A stretch of 47,111 nt of DNA from the NCBI GenBank assembly GCA_937899725.1, contig CALCCA010000078.1, forward strand, positions 1-47,111, in the 5' to 3' direction. Source of the stretch: an uncultured Halomicronema sp. (GTDB lineage: Bacteria > Cyanobacteriota > Cyanobacteriia > Phormidesmidales > Phormidesmidaceae). Positions 34,023 to 42,747 of this stretch are shown here, one piece after another. Every line of letters starts with the position of its first letter. Position 1 is the stretch's first letter. Made by a program: the position numbers and the translations under genes. Under the pieces are notes generated by a model, which did not search any database, was not told where the DNA came from, and saw nothing but the letters and a program-made list of their open reading frames with translations.

Positions 34023-36473
34023 TTATTCACGCTGTAGGGCCTGTAGAGGCGCTGGGAGGCTCATCGCTTGGGCTGTGTAGCCGCCGTAAAGGGCGTGGGT
34101 CTGGCGAATCACTTGATTGAGGGCATCGATATCGGCTTGGCTTGGTTCCTGGGGTAGGGCAATGCGAGCCATATAAGCTGGCGAATAGATCGACTCAAAA
34201 TGACGGCTGATCTCGGGAAAAACCATTTGCTCGCCATCGAGTTCAAACAACAGGTCGATCGCGCCATTTTGGTTGCCGACAAACAATGGATCAGTGAGCA
34301 AGATCAGCGGTATCGAAAGGGATATCTCGCCGCTGTGATTTGACAGCTTCCAGATCAGGTTATTGATGTCTTCTGGAGATAAGTCGGGAAAGATTGGCTG
34401 CAGGGCGGCTGGATCTATCCGATTAAGGCGGGGAGGATTGGGATCGCGATCGCGGGGCCAGTTAGCAATTCTAAAATCGAGTCGTAAACGACCGTGCAAA
34501 ACCGTCGGAGCACTGCTACCATCGGCCCCCGCTACCCGTTTGAGTTCGGGGCGATACCGGTCAACGAGGGGCAGCATCGCGACTTGCTCAGCGGGAAGTT
34601 TAGTCGGTGGATGGTTAGATGACAGATTGTAGCCCGTGTTCAGCAGCTTCATAAATTTGTTGACGTCCCACCGATCAAGGTCATTGTTAGAGACCATCTT
34701 GTACCAGAGTGCCCCCATGGCGGCGAGCGTGGGTGAGTCCGCTGCCGTGAGCGCCATCAAATCTGGCACGACATAATTATCGAGGCCAAACCGTTTGATA
34801 TCAGACCCGTTGCCCCACATCATGTTGAGGTCAGGCATATCGCGAATAAAGGGATACAGGGCACGGGTAAAGTCCAGGTAGTCAGGATGGCGGCGATCGC
34901 CCGGTTGAAACGTGGCATCGACGAAGCCGCTGAGTCGCTTCGCCATCGCGACGGACAACAGCGACAACGCCTCTGTCGTGATGTCTAAATCGTGATGCTG
35001 TAGCAAGCGAAAAACTTCAGCTTCTTGAGCGGCTGCTTCCGTAGACTGGGTTTCCAAAGCTTGGATATCCTTTTGCAACGCCCTCACTTCCAGCGCCAAC
35101 TCTGGTTGACGTCGCTGTAAGGATTGCCAAAACCACGGATTAAATACCTGGTCGCACAGCAGCACGGTCAGCAGTTCTGTTTCTGACAAATTGGGAGAAT
35201 TTTGCTGAAAGAACTGGATAAAGTGCGCCCTTGCATCCGGATAACTTTCGGCCGCTGAGGCGCGATTGAGCATCTCAAACCGCGTGGCGAAAATGCCGAC
35301 TAAGCGGGACGTATCCATCTGATTGACTGACTTCCGGCTGAGGTCTGCGGTGAGGCCAATATTGAGCCAAAAGTCTTCACTGTAGTAGTGGTTAATCGAG
35401 GTGAGAATTTTGCCGTGATGCCGCTCGGCAAAGTCTCTCAATCGCAGTTTTAGCGCCGCTTCTTGAGCCAGCTTGTGTTCATATCGGCGACGATATTCAA
35501 TCGCCGCCTGTTCTAAATCATCGGGAAATAAGTCAATGCCCTGCTGCGCGACCTCGGCAATATTGAGGGCATGGACGGCCGGGGTATCTTCGGCTGCGGT
35601 GGGTGTGGGCAAGGGGAGTCGTCCGACGGCAATGGTTGTGCTGGTGGATTCGGCATCGGTATAGTCTTGCTTGACCTGAGAGTCTTCAATCTGCTTAATG
35701 GCTTCGAGTCGCGCCCAGGGTTCAACGGGCGTCGCGAGGAGCGATCGCAGCAAATATTGCTTATTGGTCAGCTCCTGCTCATAGCGATAAAAAGAGCGCA
35801 CAGCGCCCGAGCGAGTGGCCAAGTCGGTTTCTCGGAGGTAAGGAAACTCCAGCGTTAGCAGATGGGTTTCGAGCAGGGGGAGCACTGCCTGCAGCGGGAC
35901 ATCGGCCTTTTGCGCAGCCCAAAATAGATGTCCTAAAAAGGGCTTGAGATAGTAAGCATCGGTATCAAACACCTGATTGCTGATAAATTCGCGATACTCC
36001 CCTTTTGCCAAACCGGCAGCAATCAACGGAATGGCGGGATTGCGCTGGAGATGCCAAAAAAATTTGTCGTCTAGGATTTCTCGTTGGTTGGCGGGCAGCG
36101 TGTTTTTAACCGCCTCGTAGCCCGCTCGCGAAATTGGCGGTACGAGAGTGCCATCGGCCAGGGTAAAGGTAATGCTGTTATCTTCAGCGATGCTATAGGT
36201 GGCCCCTTCGAGCAGCCAGATCGGTTGCCGGGGCTGCACCCCCGTGAGGGCAACGAAGCCGCCCTTTTGCGCTTCGACTAAGAAGGCGTTTGTGCCTTGC
36301 TGTAATCCCTGCAGTAAATCCGGCAGGCGGTTTCTGCGCAGGGGAAAGGTATAGGCTAAGGGCGATTGCGCTAAAGCCGGAGTGGGCGCAGCGATCGCGC
36401 GCTGCTGGAACCCGCCCCCTAGCATTACTGCCAAACTCCCCAGCAGGATTTTGCTCAGCCGAACGGTCGCCAT
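34023..36473 (-). CDS. large exported protein of unknown function
   Basis: I do not recognise this 816-residue protein. From the ATG at 36473 it starts MATVRLSKILLGSLAVMLGG and continues to AIAAPTPALAQ, a classic signal peptide, so it should be exported. The frame continues 25 codons upstream to 36548, which would spoil the signal peptide. There are no further membrane helices. It is mixed alpha-rich, with a probable coiled coil around LEVRALQKDIQALETQSTEA. Odd Trp/Asn-rich stretches such as NMMWGNGSDIKRFGLDNY and WYKMVSNNDLDRWDVNKF look like a conserved globular domain. No catalytic motif was identified. It is a single gene with no functional partner nearby. Confidence 0.75.
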   Translation of the reverse strand: MATVRLSKILLGSLAVMLGGGFQQRAIAAPTPALAQSPLAYTFPLRRNRLPDLLQGLQQGTNAFLVEAQKGGFVALTGVQPRQPIWLLEGATYSIAEDNSITFTLADGTLVPPISRAGYEAVKNTLPANQREILDDKFFWHLQRNPAIPLIAAGLAKGEYREFISNQVFDTDAYYLKPFLGHLFWAAQKADVPLQAVLPLLETHLLTLEFPYLRETDLATRSGAVRSFYRYEQELTNKQYLLRSLLATPVEPWARLEAIKQIEDSQVKQDYTDAESTSTTIAVGRLPLPTPTAAEDTPAVHALNIAEVAQQGIDLFPDDLEQAAIEYRRRYEHKLAQEAALKLRLRDFAERHHGKILTSINHYYSEDFWLNIGLTADLSRKSVNQMDTSRLVGIFATRFEMLNRASAAESYPDARAHFIQFFQQNSPNLSETELLTVLLCDQVFNPWFWQSLQRRQPELALEVRALQKDIQALETQSTEAAAQEAEVFRLLQHHDLDITTEALSLLSVAMAKRLSGFVDATFQPGDRRHPDYLDFTRALYPFIRDMPDLNMMWGNGSDIKRFGLDNYVVPDLMALTAADSPTLAAMGALWYKMVSNNDLDRWDVNKFMKLLNTGYNLSSNHPPTKLPAEQVAMLPLVDRYRPELKRVAGADGSSAPTVLHGRLRLDFRIANWPRDRDPNPPRLNRIDPAALQPIFPDLSPEDINNLIWKLSNHSGEISLSIPLILLTDPLFVGNQNGAIDLLFELDGEQMVFPEISRHFESIYSPAYMARIALPQEPSQADIDALNQVIRQTHALYGGYTAQAMSLPAPLQALQRE

Positions 36474-36942
36474 GGTCCGGTTTAGTACCGCTGAGTGGTG
36501 ACTGTGAGAGGCTTGGGCTATCTTGGCTGTTTGTTTGTGTAAAACCATCCAACCGCGATCGCCTCAAACAATACAAGTCAGACCAGGTCAGTGATGATGA
36601 CTTCTGGCGTCCAGTATATCGATGATTTTTCGGCAGCGATTTTTAAGTTTTCCAACCCAAAGAGCTGAGCCGTCGCGACACCGATCAGGATTGGTACAGC
36701 GATCGCTCAGCCGTGGAGGCTTCAGGCATAGATGCTGCCGAGCCAGAGATTGCCCAGCAAGATGTTTTCCTGTCAGGCAGGCGTGTCAACTAGGGAGTCG
36801 CTTTAGATAACCTCCTTGATCGCTGGGGTTTGGCACTGCCAAACCCTCGCCAAAAGTTGTCTGTCCTGAGGACATCATTCAAGTGCAGCGCCCTGACCGC
36901 AGGGGCATGGGGACACCTAGAAAATTCTGCAGAACAGGTAAA
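36474..36942. other. intergenic with a dispersed palindromic repeat
   Basis: About 470 bases between two minus-strand genes. It holds the repeat copy at 36825-36868 (listed separately). Short plus-strand frames here have no protein-like character. Confidence 0.45.
36825..36868 (-). repeat. dispersed repeat copy 1 with TTTGGCA/TGCCAAA palindrome
   Basis: A perfect palindrome with 10-base arms (36826-36835 and 36837-36846, one-base centre) is followed on the plus strand by 22 bases ending CTGTCCTG. The reverse complement aligns without gaps to 42522-42565 at 35 of 44 positions, including an identical 12-mer CAGGACAGACAA. Confidence 0.6.
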
Positions 36943-39150
36943 TCACCCCAACAGTGCTTTGGCTCGAGCCACAAAGTTGTCAGCGGTAATGCCGTTGAGC
37001 GCCATCACTTGGGCGGCGCTGCTAGCGGTATCGCCCCGTTTCCAAGCAAAGGTGTCGCGAGGGGCCAGGCTGCGGAGCATCACGGGCTCCAACATGGCCG
37101 AAGAGCCGCCCGTCACACCAATTAGCGCATCACCGCCAAAGAGTTGCTCGAAGTCAGCATCACTGAGAAATTCACCATCGGCTTGAGAGGTACTTTCCCA
37201 AGCAACATCGCTGGGACGATAGAGCCGTCGGGGATTCACAATCGAGACGATGCGGACACCAATGCCTGCAGCGGCAAGCTGTTCAGCCGCTGCGAAGGCG
37301 GGAAGCAAAGTCATATCGCCAATCACCGCGAACACCACGGTTTGGCTACCGGTGGCTGAGTGCAGCACCACGGCACCCTGTTGCAAAGCGGTACGAGTTT
37401 GCTCAAACGTCGTGCGAATCGGCAAGGGTGACTTGCTGGCTGTAATGGTGATGCCCTTGTTTTGGGTGGTCACCGCCCAGTCGTAACAGGCTTGAATGCT
37501 ATTGGCATCGACCGGGAAGAGTGGGAACACATTGCCGTTGCGCATCATGCCGGCAAAGTAGTTCTCAATTTCGGGCCGTTGATGGGTCCAGCCGTTGCGG
37601 CCCTGTTCTAAAGCCCCGGCGGTAAACAGGGTGATGGTCGAAGGGGTGGGTCGACGCAGCTCAGCCATCGCCTGGGTCACCGTTTGCCAGATGGGGAGGC
37701 CATTGATGGCAAACGACTCGTAGGAGCACCAGAGCGATCGCGCCCCAAATAGTGCTTGCGCCGCTGCCAGCCCGGCGCAGGCATCTTCACTCAGAGGTTC
37801 ATAAACCTGACCCTGCGGCCCTTGAAAATAGACGTCGTCGCGGGTGGGGTGAATGATTTTGAGCGCCTGGTTGATGTTGTTGATGCCAGAGGCCGCATTG
37901 CCATCCGCGTTCGTCACCACAAACTGCGGATCCTGCAGCCCGACGTGGCCGACGAGGACGCCCATCGCGGTGGTCGCTACCTGCTTGTCGCCCCCAAGGG
38001 CAAATTCGTTCAAGGGCAGAGAGCCCAACTCGGGTACCGGCAGCACCGATTCGGTGACGGCCATTTGGGAATTGGGGCCGCCCATCGATCGCTCAAAATT
38101 AGTGCGCACTAAGTGCCAAGCTGCTGGAGGCAGGGCACGAGTTTGGAGCGCATCAACAATGTAGTCTTTTTCTAAACTGTCGCCCGGATACAGGTTATGG
38201 GATTTAGCGCCCCGCTTATGCACCCCGGCGCCTTTGAGCTGCTTGATGATGAGGACGGTGAGGGTGCCGCCGAGCGCTGACTTAGCGGCTCTATCAGTAG
38301 CTTCTAACACGGCTTGGGTAAAGGCGAACCGCTGCTGGGGTGAGAAGGCAGTGCTATCGACATAATCACCGGCTTGATTAGCATCGTCGTAGGCCTTAGC
38401 ATCGACCAAAATAATTTCCTTAAAACCGTTGCCCCGCCAGTAGGCCAGCATCGTTTCGTTTGATTGAGTGGACACCATGCTGTGGTGTTCTTGCGAATAG
38501 CCGTTCCACACCAAGATTGGCAAGAAGTTAGTGACGTTGGGGTAGGCGGTGTGGAAATGGCCAAAGCTACTCATGATATAGGGCTCGCCCAGGCCCCCAT
38601 CGCCAATGGTGACCGGAAACAAGGTGCCGGGATGCAGCTTCGCCCCGGCCATGGCAAAGTGCTGCCCCTGCCCCAGCGGCCCAGCCGGATTGAGCAAACC
38701 GGGAATTTGTCCTGACAGGTGACCGAGGAGGCCGTGCGTTTCGCGGAAGCGATCGCACATTTGCGACACGGTTTCGATGCCCATGGCTTCTAAAGAGCGA
38801 TCTAAAAAGACCGTGCTGTAAAAACCGGGCGCATGGTGGCCCACTTCGGTAATCAAGTTCTTGTAGCCCAGCATAACCAGGGAGGCAATACCATCAGCCA
38901 CGCTGGCAAAGCCGCCGGGGTGACCTGATTGCTTGCTCGCCGTCACCTGCAGCGTCAAATATCGCAGCGCATCAGCTGCCAGCATGGTTTGATAAACCGC
39001 AGTCGCATCCGTGGGATCGGCGATCGCCGTTTGCCCCTCGCCAATTGCCGGAGCACTGCCATACTGGTCAAAATCGGACAGCGTCTCAGCAAAATGCTGA
39101 ATCCCTTCGCAAAATGCCGGGGTTGTGGGCTTAGAGGTGACTGCGGTCAT
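36943..39150 (-). CDS. transketolase-superfamily thiamine-diphosphate enzyme
   Basis: The 735-residue protein carries transketolase-type cofactor motifs. These are SKQSGHPGG (72-80), GPLGQG (157-162) and the ThDP/metal motif starting GDGG at 183-186 and ending at Asn216 in VWNGYSQEHH. A pyrimidine-binding-type middle domain and a C-terminal domain follow. Between motifs the sequence departs strongly from ordinary transketolase, and it lacks obvious phosphoketolase signatures, so the reaction is uncertain; it should act on ketose phosphates or related alpha-hydroxyketones. The ATG at 39150 with AGGAA 7 bases upstream is preferred over the ATG at 39189. No sugar-phosphate genes are adjacent. 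Confidence 0.75.
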   Translation of the reverse strand: MTAVTSKPTTPAFCEGIQHFAETLSDFDQYGSAPAIGEGQTAIADPTDATAVYQTMLAADALRYLTLQVTASKQSGHPGGFASVADGIASLVMLGYKNLITEVGHHAPGFYSTVFLDRSLEAMGIETVSQMCDRFRETHGLLGHLSGQIPGLLNPAGPLGQGQHFAMAGAKLHPGTLFPVTIGDGGLGEPYIMSSFGHFHTAYPNVTNFLPILVWNGYSQEHHSMVSTQSNETMLAYWRGNGFKEIILVDAKAYDDANQAGDYVDSTAFSPQQRFAFTQAVLEATDRAAKSALGGTLTVLIIKQLKGAGVHKRGAKSHNLYPGDSLEKDYIVDALQTRALPPAAWHLVRTNFERSMGGPNSQMAVTESVLPVPELGSLPLNEFALGGDKQVATTAMGVLVGHVGLQDPQFVVTNADGNAASGINNINQALKIIHPTRDDVYFQGPQGQVYEPLSEDACAGLAAAQALFGARSLWCSYESFAINGLPIWQTVTQAMAELRRPTPSTITLFTAGALEQGRNGWTHQRPEIENYFAGMMRNGNVFPLFPVDANSIQACYDWAVTTQNKGITITASKSPLPIRTTFEQTRTALQQGAVVLHSATGSQTVVFAVIGDMTLLPAFAAAEQLAAAGIGVRIVSIVNPRRLYRPSDVAWESTSQADGEFLSDADFEQLFGGDALIGVTGGSSAMLEPVMLRSLAPRDTFAWKRGDTASSAAQVMALNGITADNFVARAKALLG

Positions 39151-39743
39151 GTCTAGATTCCTGTGTGCATCAACAGAACAGCTATTCAACCGAGATAGCT
39201 AGTTGAATTCATCCTACCGACATTAGGAACGCTAATCGCACCTGAACGGTAGATGACTGCTTCACTAAAAGTCTACTGCAAATATCGAGTCAATCAATCA
39301 AAAAACAAAAAACGATTGACTTGAATCAATCAATCTGACGGTGATCGCTATCCAGACAGCCAAATTTGACCCGCCAGATGCCGTTCGGTCAGAGGGGATT
39401 CAATAACGCCAGTTCGGGTTAAGCCAAACCCCGTTTCTTTTCCTTCTGGGGAGGGGCGAATGGAGTGGGTGGAATCACTCTGAGCGCGAGGATCGACACC
39501 CACCCTGCCTTTGGCACCCTGCTCCAGAGGGGATTGTCACCTCAAAAGGCTGGTCAGCGTGCCTCATGCCCTGATCCCAAACTCAGGTTCAATACTATGG
39601 CCGTTAATCGATGGCCCTAGAGGCTGTCATCATTTAGCGGCTGAGTCCTGATGCTAAAAGCGGTTCAGCCTCTAGCTAGGTTTACAGAGCGGGCGCGGTA
39701 GTGCCCAGTCTACAAGGCTTTCGAGTTTAATTGATGACGCGCC
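39151..39743. other. intergenic, AT-rich repeats near the transketolase-family start
   Basis: About 590 bases with no gene. Around 39285-39340 the motif AATCAATC appears twice, with an inverted TCAATC/GATTGA pair, in an A-rich stretch; this may be a regulatory site. The phrase CAGAGGGGATT occurs twice, near 39393 and 39525. Confidence 0.35.
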
Positions 39744-40862
39744 CTAAGCCTTTAGCTGCTTGAGGGCTGCCTCAGCATACAAACGGGTGTGAGCATTTGG
39801 CCCCTGCTGCAGCTCAAGCAGCAGCGATAGGGCGGGCGCGTAGTGTAACTGCCCCAAAGCCAGGGCGATCGCTTGGTATACCGCGGCGGAGCCCGTTGCC
39901 GCCCCGAGGTCAGTTGTGAGCCAATGGCAAAGCAATTCGCCAGCGCGTTGCTGCAGTTGCGGTGCCCGAAAGCGCGACAGCGTATTAATGATTTCTACTT
40001 GGACAGCGACAGACGTTTGGTTGCGAGCTGAGAACAACGCTAGCAGGGCCGAGGGTTTTTCAATCCAGCCCAGGGCTCTGACGACATCAATTTGTAAGCT
40101 TTCTGGCGTATGTATCGAAGACAATACCTGGGCTAGGCTCGTTACCGACGTCTCGGTATTCAAGCGGCCCAGAGCGATCGCCGTGGCCTTGTTGATGCGG
40201 GGAGACAGATCCCATAAGCCAGGCATCAAGACACTCACCAGATCGAGCTGCGCTAACAAATGCGATCGCAATCCTAAATGGGTGATGGCTTCCTGTCGCA
40301 CCATGGCATGGGTATCCTTCACCGCCGCCAAGAGCAACGCATCCACCGGCGGCACTTTGAAATTGGCTAAGGCCGGCATCACCAAACTTCTAATGGTTGG
40401 GTCAGGATCATCGGCGAGAGCCAATAGCGGTTCAAAAATGGCCGGATCGCGGACGTTGGCCAGCGCTTGTATCGCTGTTAGACGATGAGAGGGCTTTGCT
40501 AGTAGCTGCACCAGCGCGTCAACGCCACGTTTGCCAAAGTGACTCAACCCCTCAGCGGCGATCTCAATTAACTCTGGCTCAGTAGTTTCTTGCAGCAGCT
40601 GCACCAACGCTGCTAGTGCCGCCTCGTGGTCAAACTCTCCTAGGGTGCGGGCAATAAACCACCGGGCCTCCCAATCGAGTTCTGCATCGGCTAGCAGAGG
40701 AGTCAAGCACTCAATGGCCTCGGGGCCAAAAGCCGTCAGCCGCTTGGCAGCTTCCCATCGGGTTTGGAAATCCCCTTCGATGAGCTGGCTCAAAGCCCCT
40801 CCCAAAAGAGTGTCAACATCGGCGCTTGAGGCTATTCCAGCAGCATCACACTTTAGAAACAT
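39744..40862 (-). CDS. HEAT-repeat protein
   Basis: The 372 residues are built of about nine alpha-helical HEAT repeats. Typical units are RWEAAKRLTAFGPEAIECL, RWFIARTLGEFDHEAALAAL and EIAAEGLSHFGKRGVDALV, then TAIQALANVRDPAIFEPLL. Such solenoids act as protein-interaction scaffolds; cyanobacterial relatives include bilin lyase-type subunits, but no lyase-specific feature or phycobilisome gene is seen here. The start at 40862 (MFLKCDAAG) is an ATG; a TTG at 40889 is possible. It is a single gene. Confidence 0.75.
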   Translation of the reverse strand: MFLKCDAAGIASSADVDTLLGGALSQLIEGDFQTRWEAAKRLTAFGPEAIECLTPLLADAELDWEARWFIARTLGEFDHEAALAALVQLLQETTEPELIEIAAEGLSHFGKRGVDALVQLLAKPSHRLTAIQALANVRDPAIFEPLLALADDPDPTIRSLVMPALANFKVPPVDALLLAAVKDTHAMVRQEAITHLGLRSHLLAQLDLVSVLMPGLWDLSPRINKATAIALGRLNTETSVTSLAQVLSSIHTPESLQIDVVRALGWIEKPSALLALFSARNQTSVAVQVEIINTLSRFRAPQLQQRAGELLCHWLTTDLGAATGSAAVYQAIALALGQLHYAPALSLLLELQQGPNAHTRLYAEAALKQLKA

Positions 40863-41383
40863 TCGATGACTTGGCAGATCAAACTTCAAGGGAAATCTAC
40901 AACAAATTCTAGTTAAAGAAACTCTTTGTATCTATTCATGCCGGCTACAACTCGGAAAGTTGCCGACGAACATTTGCCCGACGGGCATGTGATTATTGCA
41001 TCAGTTAATTGCAGCGACTGCATATTTCTGCGGAGCTTGCCGGGCACGGAGTCATCACCTCCATTGCCCCCTTTTTGCTGAAAGAGAGGTGCCGGCGGCG
41101 GTGAGAGTTTCCCCGTAAGTCTCGTCTGGGGCCTTGGGTGAGTCGGATTTTGCCCAAGGATGACGAATGGATCGCGCCTGGAGCTGAGGGGCAAAACAGA
41201 TGCAACTGCTTCAGCCCAGTTGCGGACGGACTGCCAGTTGATTGGGGGGCACTGGGCGTGTGAAGGTCTCTTTGTTGAGCAGGCCGCCCCGCTTTTGCAG
41301 CAAGGCATAACCGGATATCCTCACTGGGCAGCGCCCTAACATAGTCGGCAGGATCACCGTACTTTCCTCCACGCGGCACAATC
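40863..41383. other. intergenic between divergent genes, no gene seen
   Basis: About 520 bases. Two overlapping minus-strand frames (40913-41308 and 41005-41406) are open but have poor composition and no starts. A small palindrome TGCCCG-A-CGGGCA lies at 40975-40987. Confidence 0.35.
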
Positions 41384-42421
41384 ATGAGAATTCGCCCCCA
41401 ATTCATTTCCGATCCTCACTCATCCCCAAGCCCTCAACCCGCCGATGACGCTGACGACAGCCGCGATGAGGGGCTGCTAGATGCCTATTCGCGGGCGGTG
41501 ACCCACGTGGTCGAAACCGTTAGTCCCGCCGTTGTCAATATCGAGGTGAAGCGGCTGCGACTGCGAGCCGATATGCAGCGCCCCTTAGAGGTCTCCGGCA
41601 GCGGCTCGGGATTTCTGTTCACCCCCGATGGCTACATTCTCACCAACAGCCATGTGGTGCACAACACTGATGTAATCGAGGTCACCCTGTCAGACGGGCA
41701 ACCCCATCGAGCTGAACTGATTGGCGACGACCCCGATACTGATTTGGCGATTATTCGCATCCCTGGCAGCAATTTCACTCATGTTGAACTGGGCAACTCA
41801 GCCGCTCTCAAGGCGGGTCAGTTGGTCATCGCCATTGGCAATCCGCTGGGCTTTCAATGTACGGTCACGGCGGGGGTGGTGAGTGCCTTGGGGCGATCGC
41901 TGCGGGCCAAAACGGGACGACTCATTGACAACGTCATTCAAACCGATGCCGCTCTGAATCCCGGCAATTCGGGTGGGCCTTTGGTCAACTCTCAGGGCCA
42001 GGTAGTGGGCGTCAACACTGCGGTTATTCAACCGGCTCAGGGCATCTGCTTTGCCATGCCGATTAACACGGCCAAGCGGATCATCGGCCCCCTCATGCAA
42101 ATGGGCCGAGTGCGCCGTGCCCGCATCGGCATTGCCGGACAAACGGTGCCGCTGCCGCAGCGGTTGGTGCGAGAGTATGACCTCACGGTCGATACTGGCG
42201 TGCTGGTGACCGGGTTAGAAACGGGCAGTCCGGCGCAGGCTGCGACCCTACGAGAACGAGACATTATTGTGACTTTTAACGGGGAGCCTGTTTGCGCGGT
42301 TGATGACCTGCATCGGCTGTTGACTGCCGATTACATTGGCGTGCGATCGCTCCTGACTCTGCTGCGACGAGGACAACGGTTAGAGCTGACCATCGTGCCC
42401 TCGGAGTCCAGTTTTGAATGA
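41384..42421 (+). CDS. HtrA/Deg-type serine protease with PDZ domain, no signal peptide
   Basis: A trypsin-fold protease followed by one PDZ domain, 345 residues. The catalytic triad is His90 in LTNSHVV, Asp120 in DPDTDLAIIRI and Ser196 in NPGNSGGPL; the regulatory loop GNPLGFQCTVTAG is also present. The PDZ region spans about 255-340 (VLVTGLETGSPAQAATL, RERDIIVTFNGEPV). Unlike HhoA, HhoB and HtrA of cyanobacteria, the N-terminus (MRIRPQFISDPHSSP, then an acidic DDADDSRDEG) lacks a signal or anchor, so it is probably cytoplasmic. The start is the ATG at 41384. It is a single gene, followed by a strong hairpin. Confidence 0.9.
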   Translation: MRIRPQFISDPHSSPSPQPADDADDSRDEGLLDAYSRAVTHVVETVSPAVVNIEVKRLRLRADMQRPLEVSGSGSGFLFTPDGYILTNSHVVHNTDVIEVTLSDGQPHRAELIGDDPDTDLAIIRIPGSNFTHVELGNSAALKAGQLVIAIGNPLGFQCTVTAGVVSALGRSLRAKTGRLIDNVIQTDAALNPGNSGGPLVNSQGQVVGVNTAVIQPAQGICFAMPINTAKRIIGPLMQMGRVRRARIGIAGQTVPLPQRLVREYDLTVDTGVLVTGLETGSPAQAATLRERDIIVTFNGEPVCAVDDLHRLLTADYIGVRSLLTLLRRGQRLELTIVPSESSFE

Positions 42422-42448
42422 TGTAAGGGTGCGATTGCACTGATTGTG

Positions 42449-42492
42449 CTCACGGTGCCCTTAAACTGCAGCACCTTTAAGGGCACCGTGAG
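42449..42492. repeat. 17-base perfect inverted repeat downstream of the protease
   Basis: Arms 42449-42465 and 42476-42492 pair perfectly around a 10-base loop. It lies 28 bases after the protease stop codon and could form a strong mRNA 3' hairpin; no T-run follows, so classical termination is doubtful. Confidence 0.65.
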
Positions 42493-42521
42493 GCCGCGTT
42501 GCTGAGCTGCGGGAATAGCCC

Positions 42522-42567
42522 CAGGACAGACAATTTTGGGTCGGGATCTGGCATTGCCAAATCCCGA
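42522..42567 (+). repeat. dispersed repeat copy 2 with TGGCA/TGCCA palindrome
   Basis: Positions 42522-42565 align without gaps to the reverse complement of 36825-36868 (35 of 44 identical). The palindrome 42541-42553/42555-42567 has 13-base arms with one mismatch. The rest of 42422-42747 has no gene and must hold the chlH promoter. Confidence 0.6.
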
Positions 42568-42747
42568 CGAGCGAGGACGCGATGGCTGAGCCACTCCCTC
42601 AATACGAATCCATGAAACCTATTCTCTGAGACCAGACTACGACTCTTGCCATCCAGCGGCTCAGGCGGTGGATGGCCGCAATTTTGTTGATGCCTGTCGT
42701 CAGAGGAGCGCCCCCTTAAGATAGAAACAGGGTTCAGAGGTTCCCAG

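Noticed and set aside
40913-41406. Two overlapping minus-strand frames upstream of the HtrA-type protease
   Set aside because: Low-quality composition (many Pro, Arg, Ser, Cys) and no ribosome sites; one overlaps the protease start.
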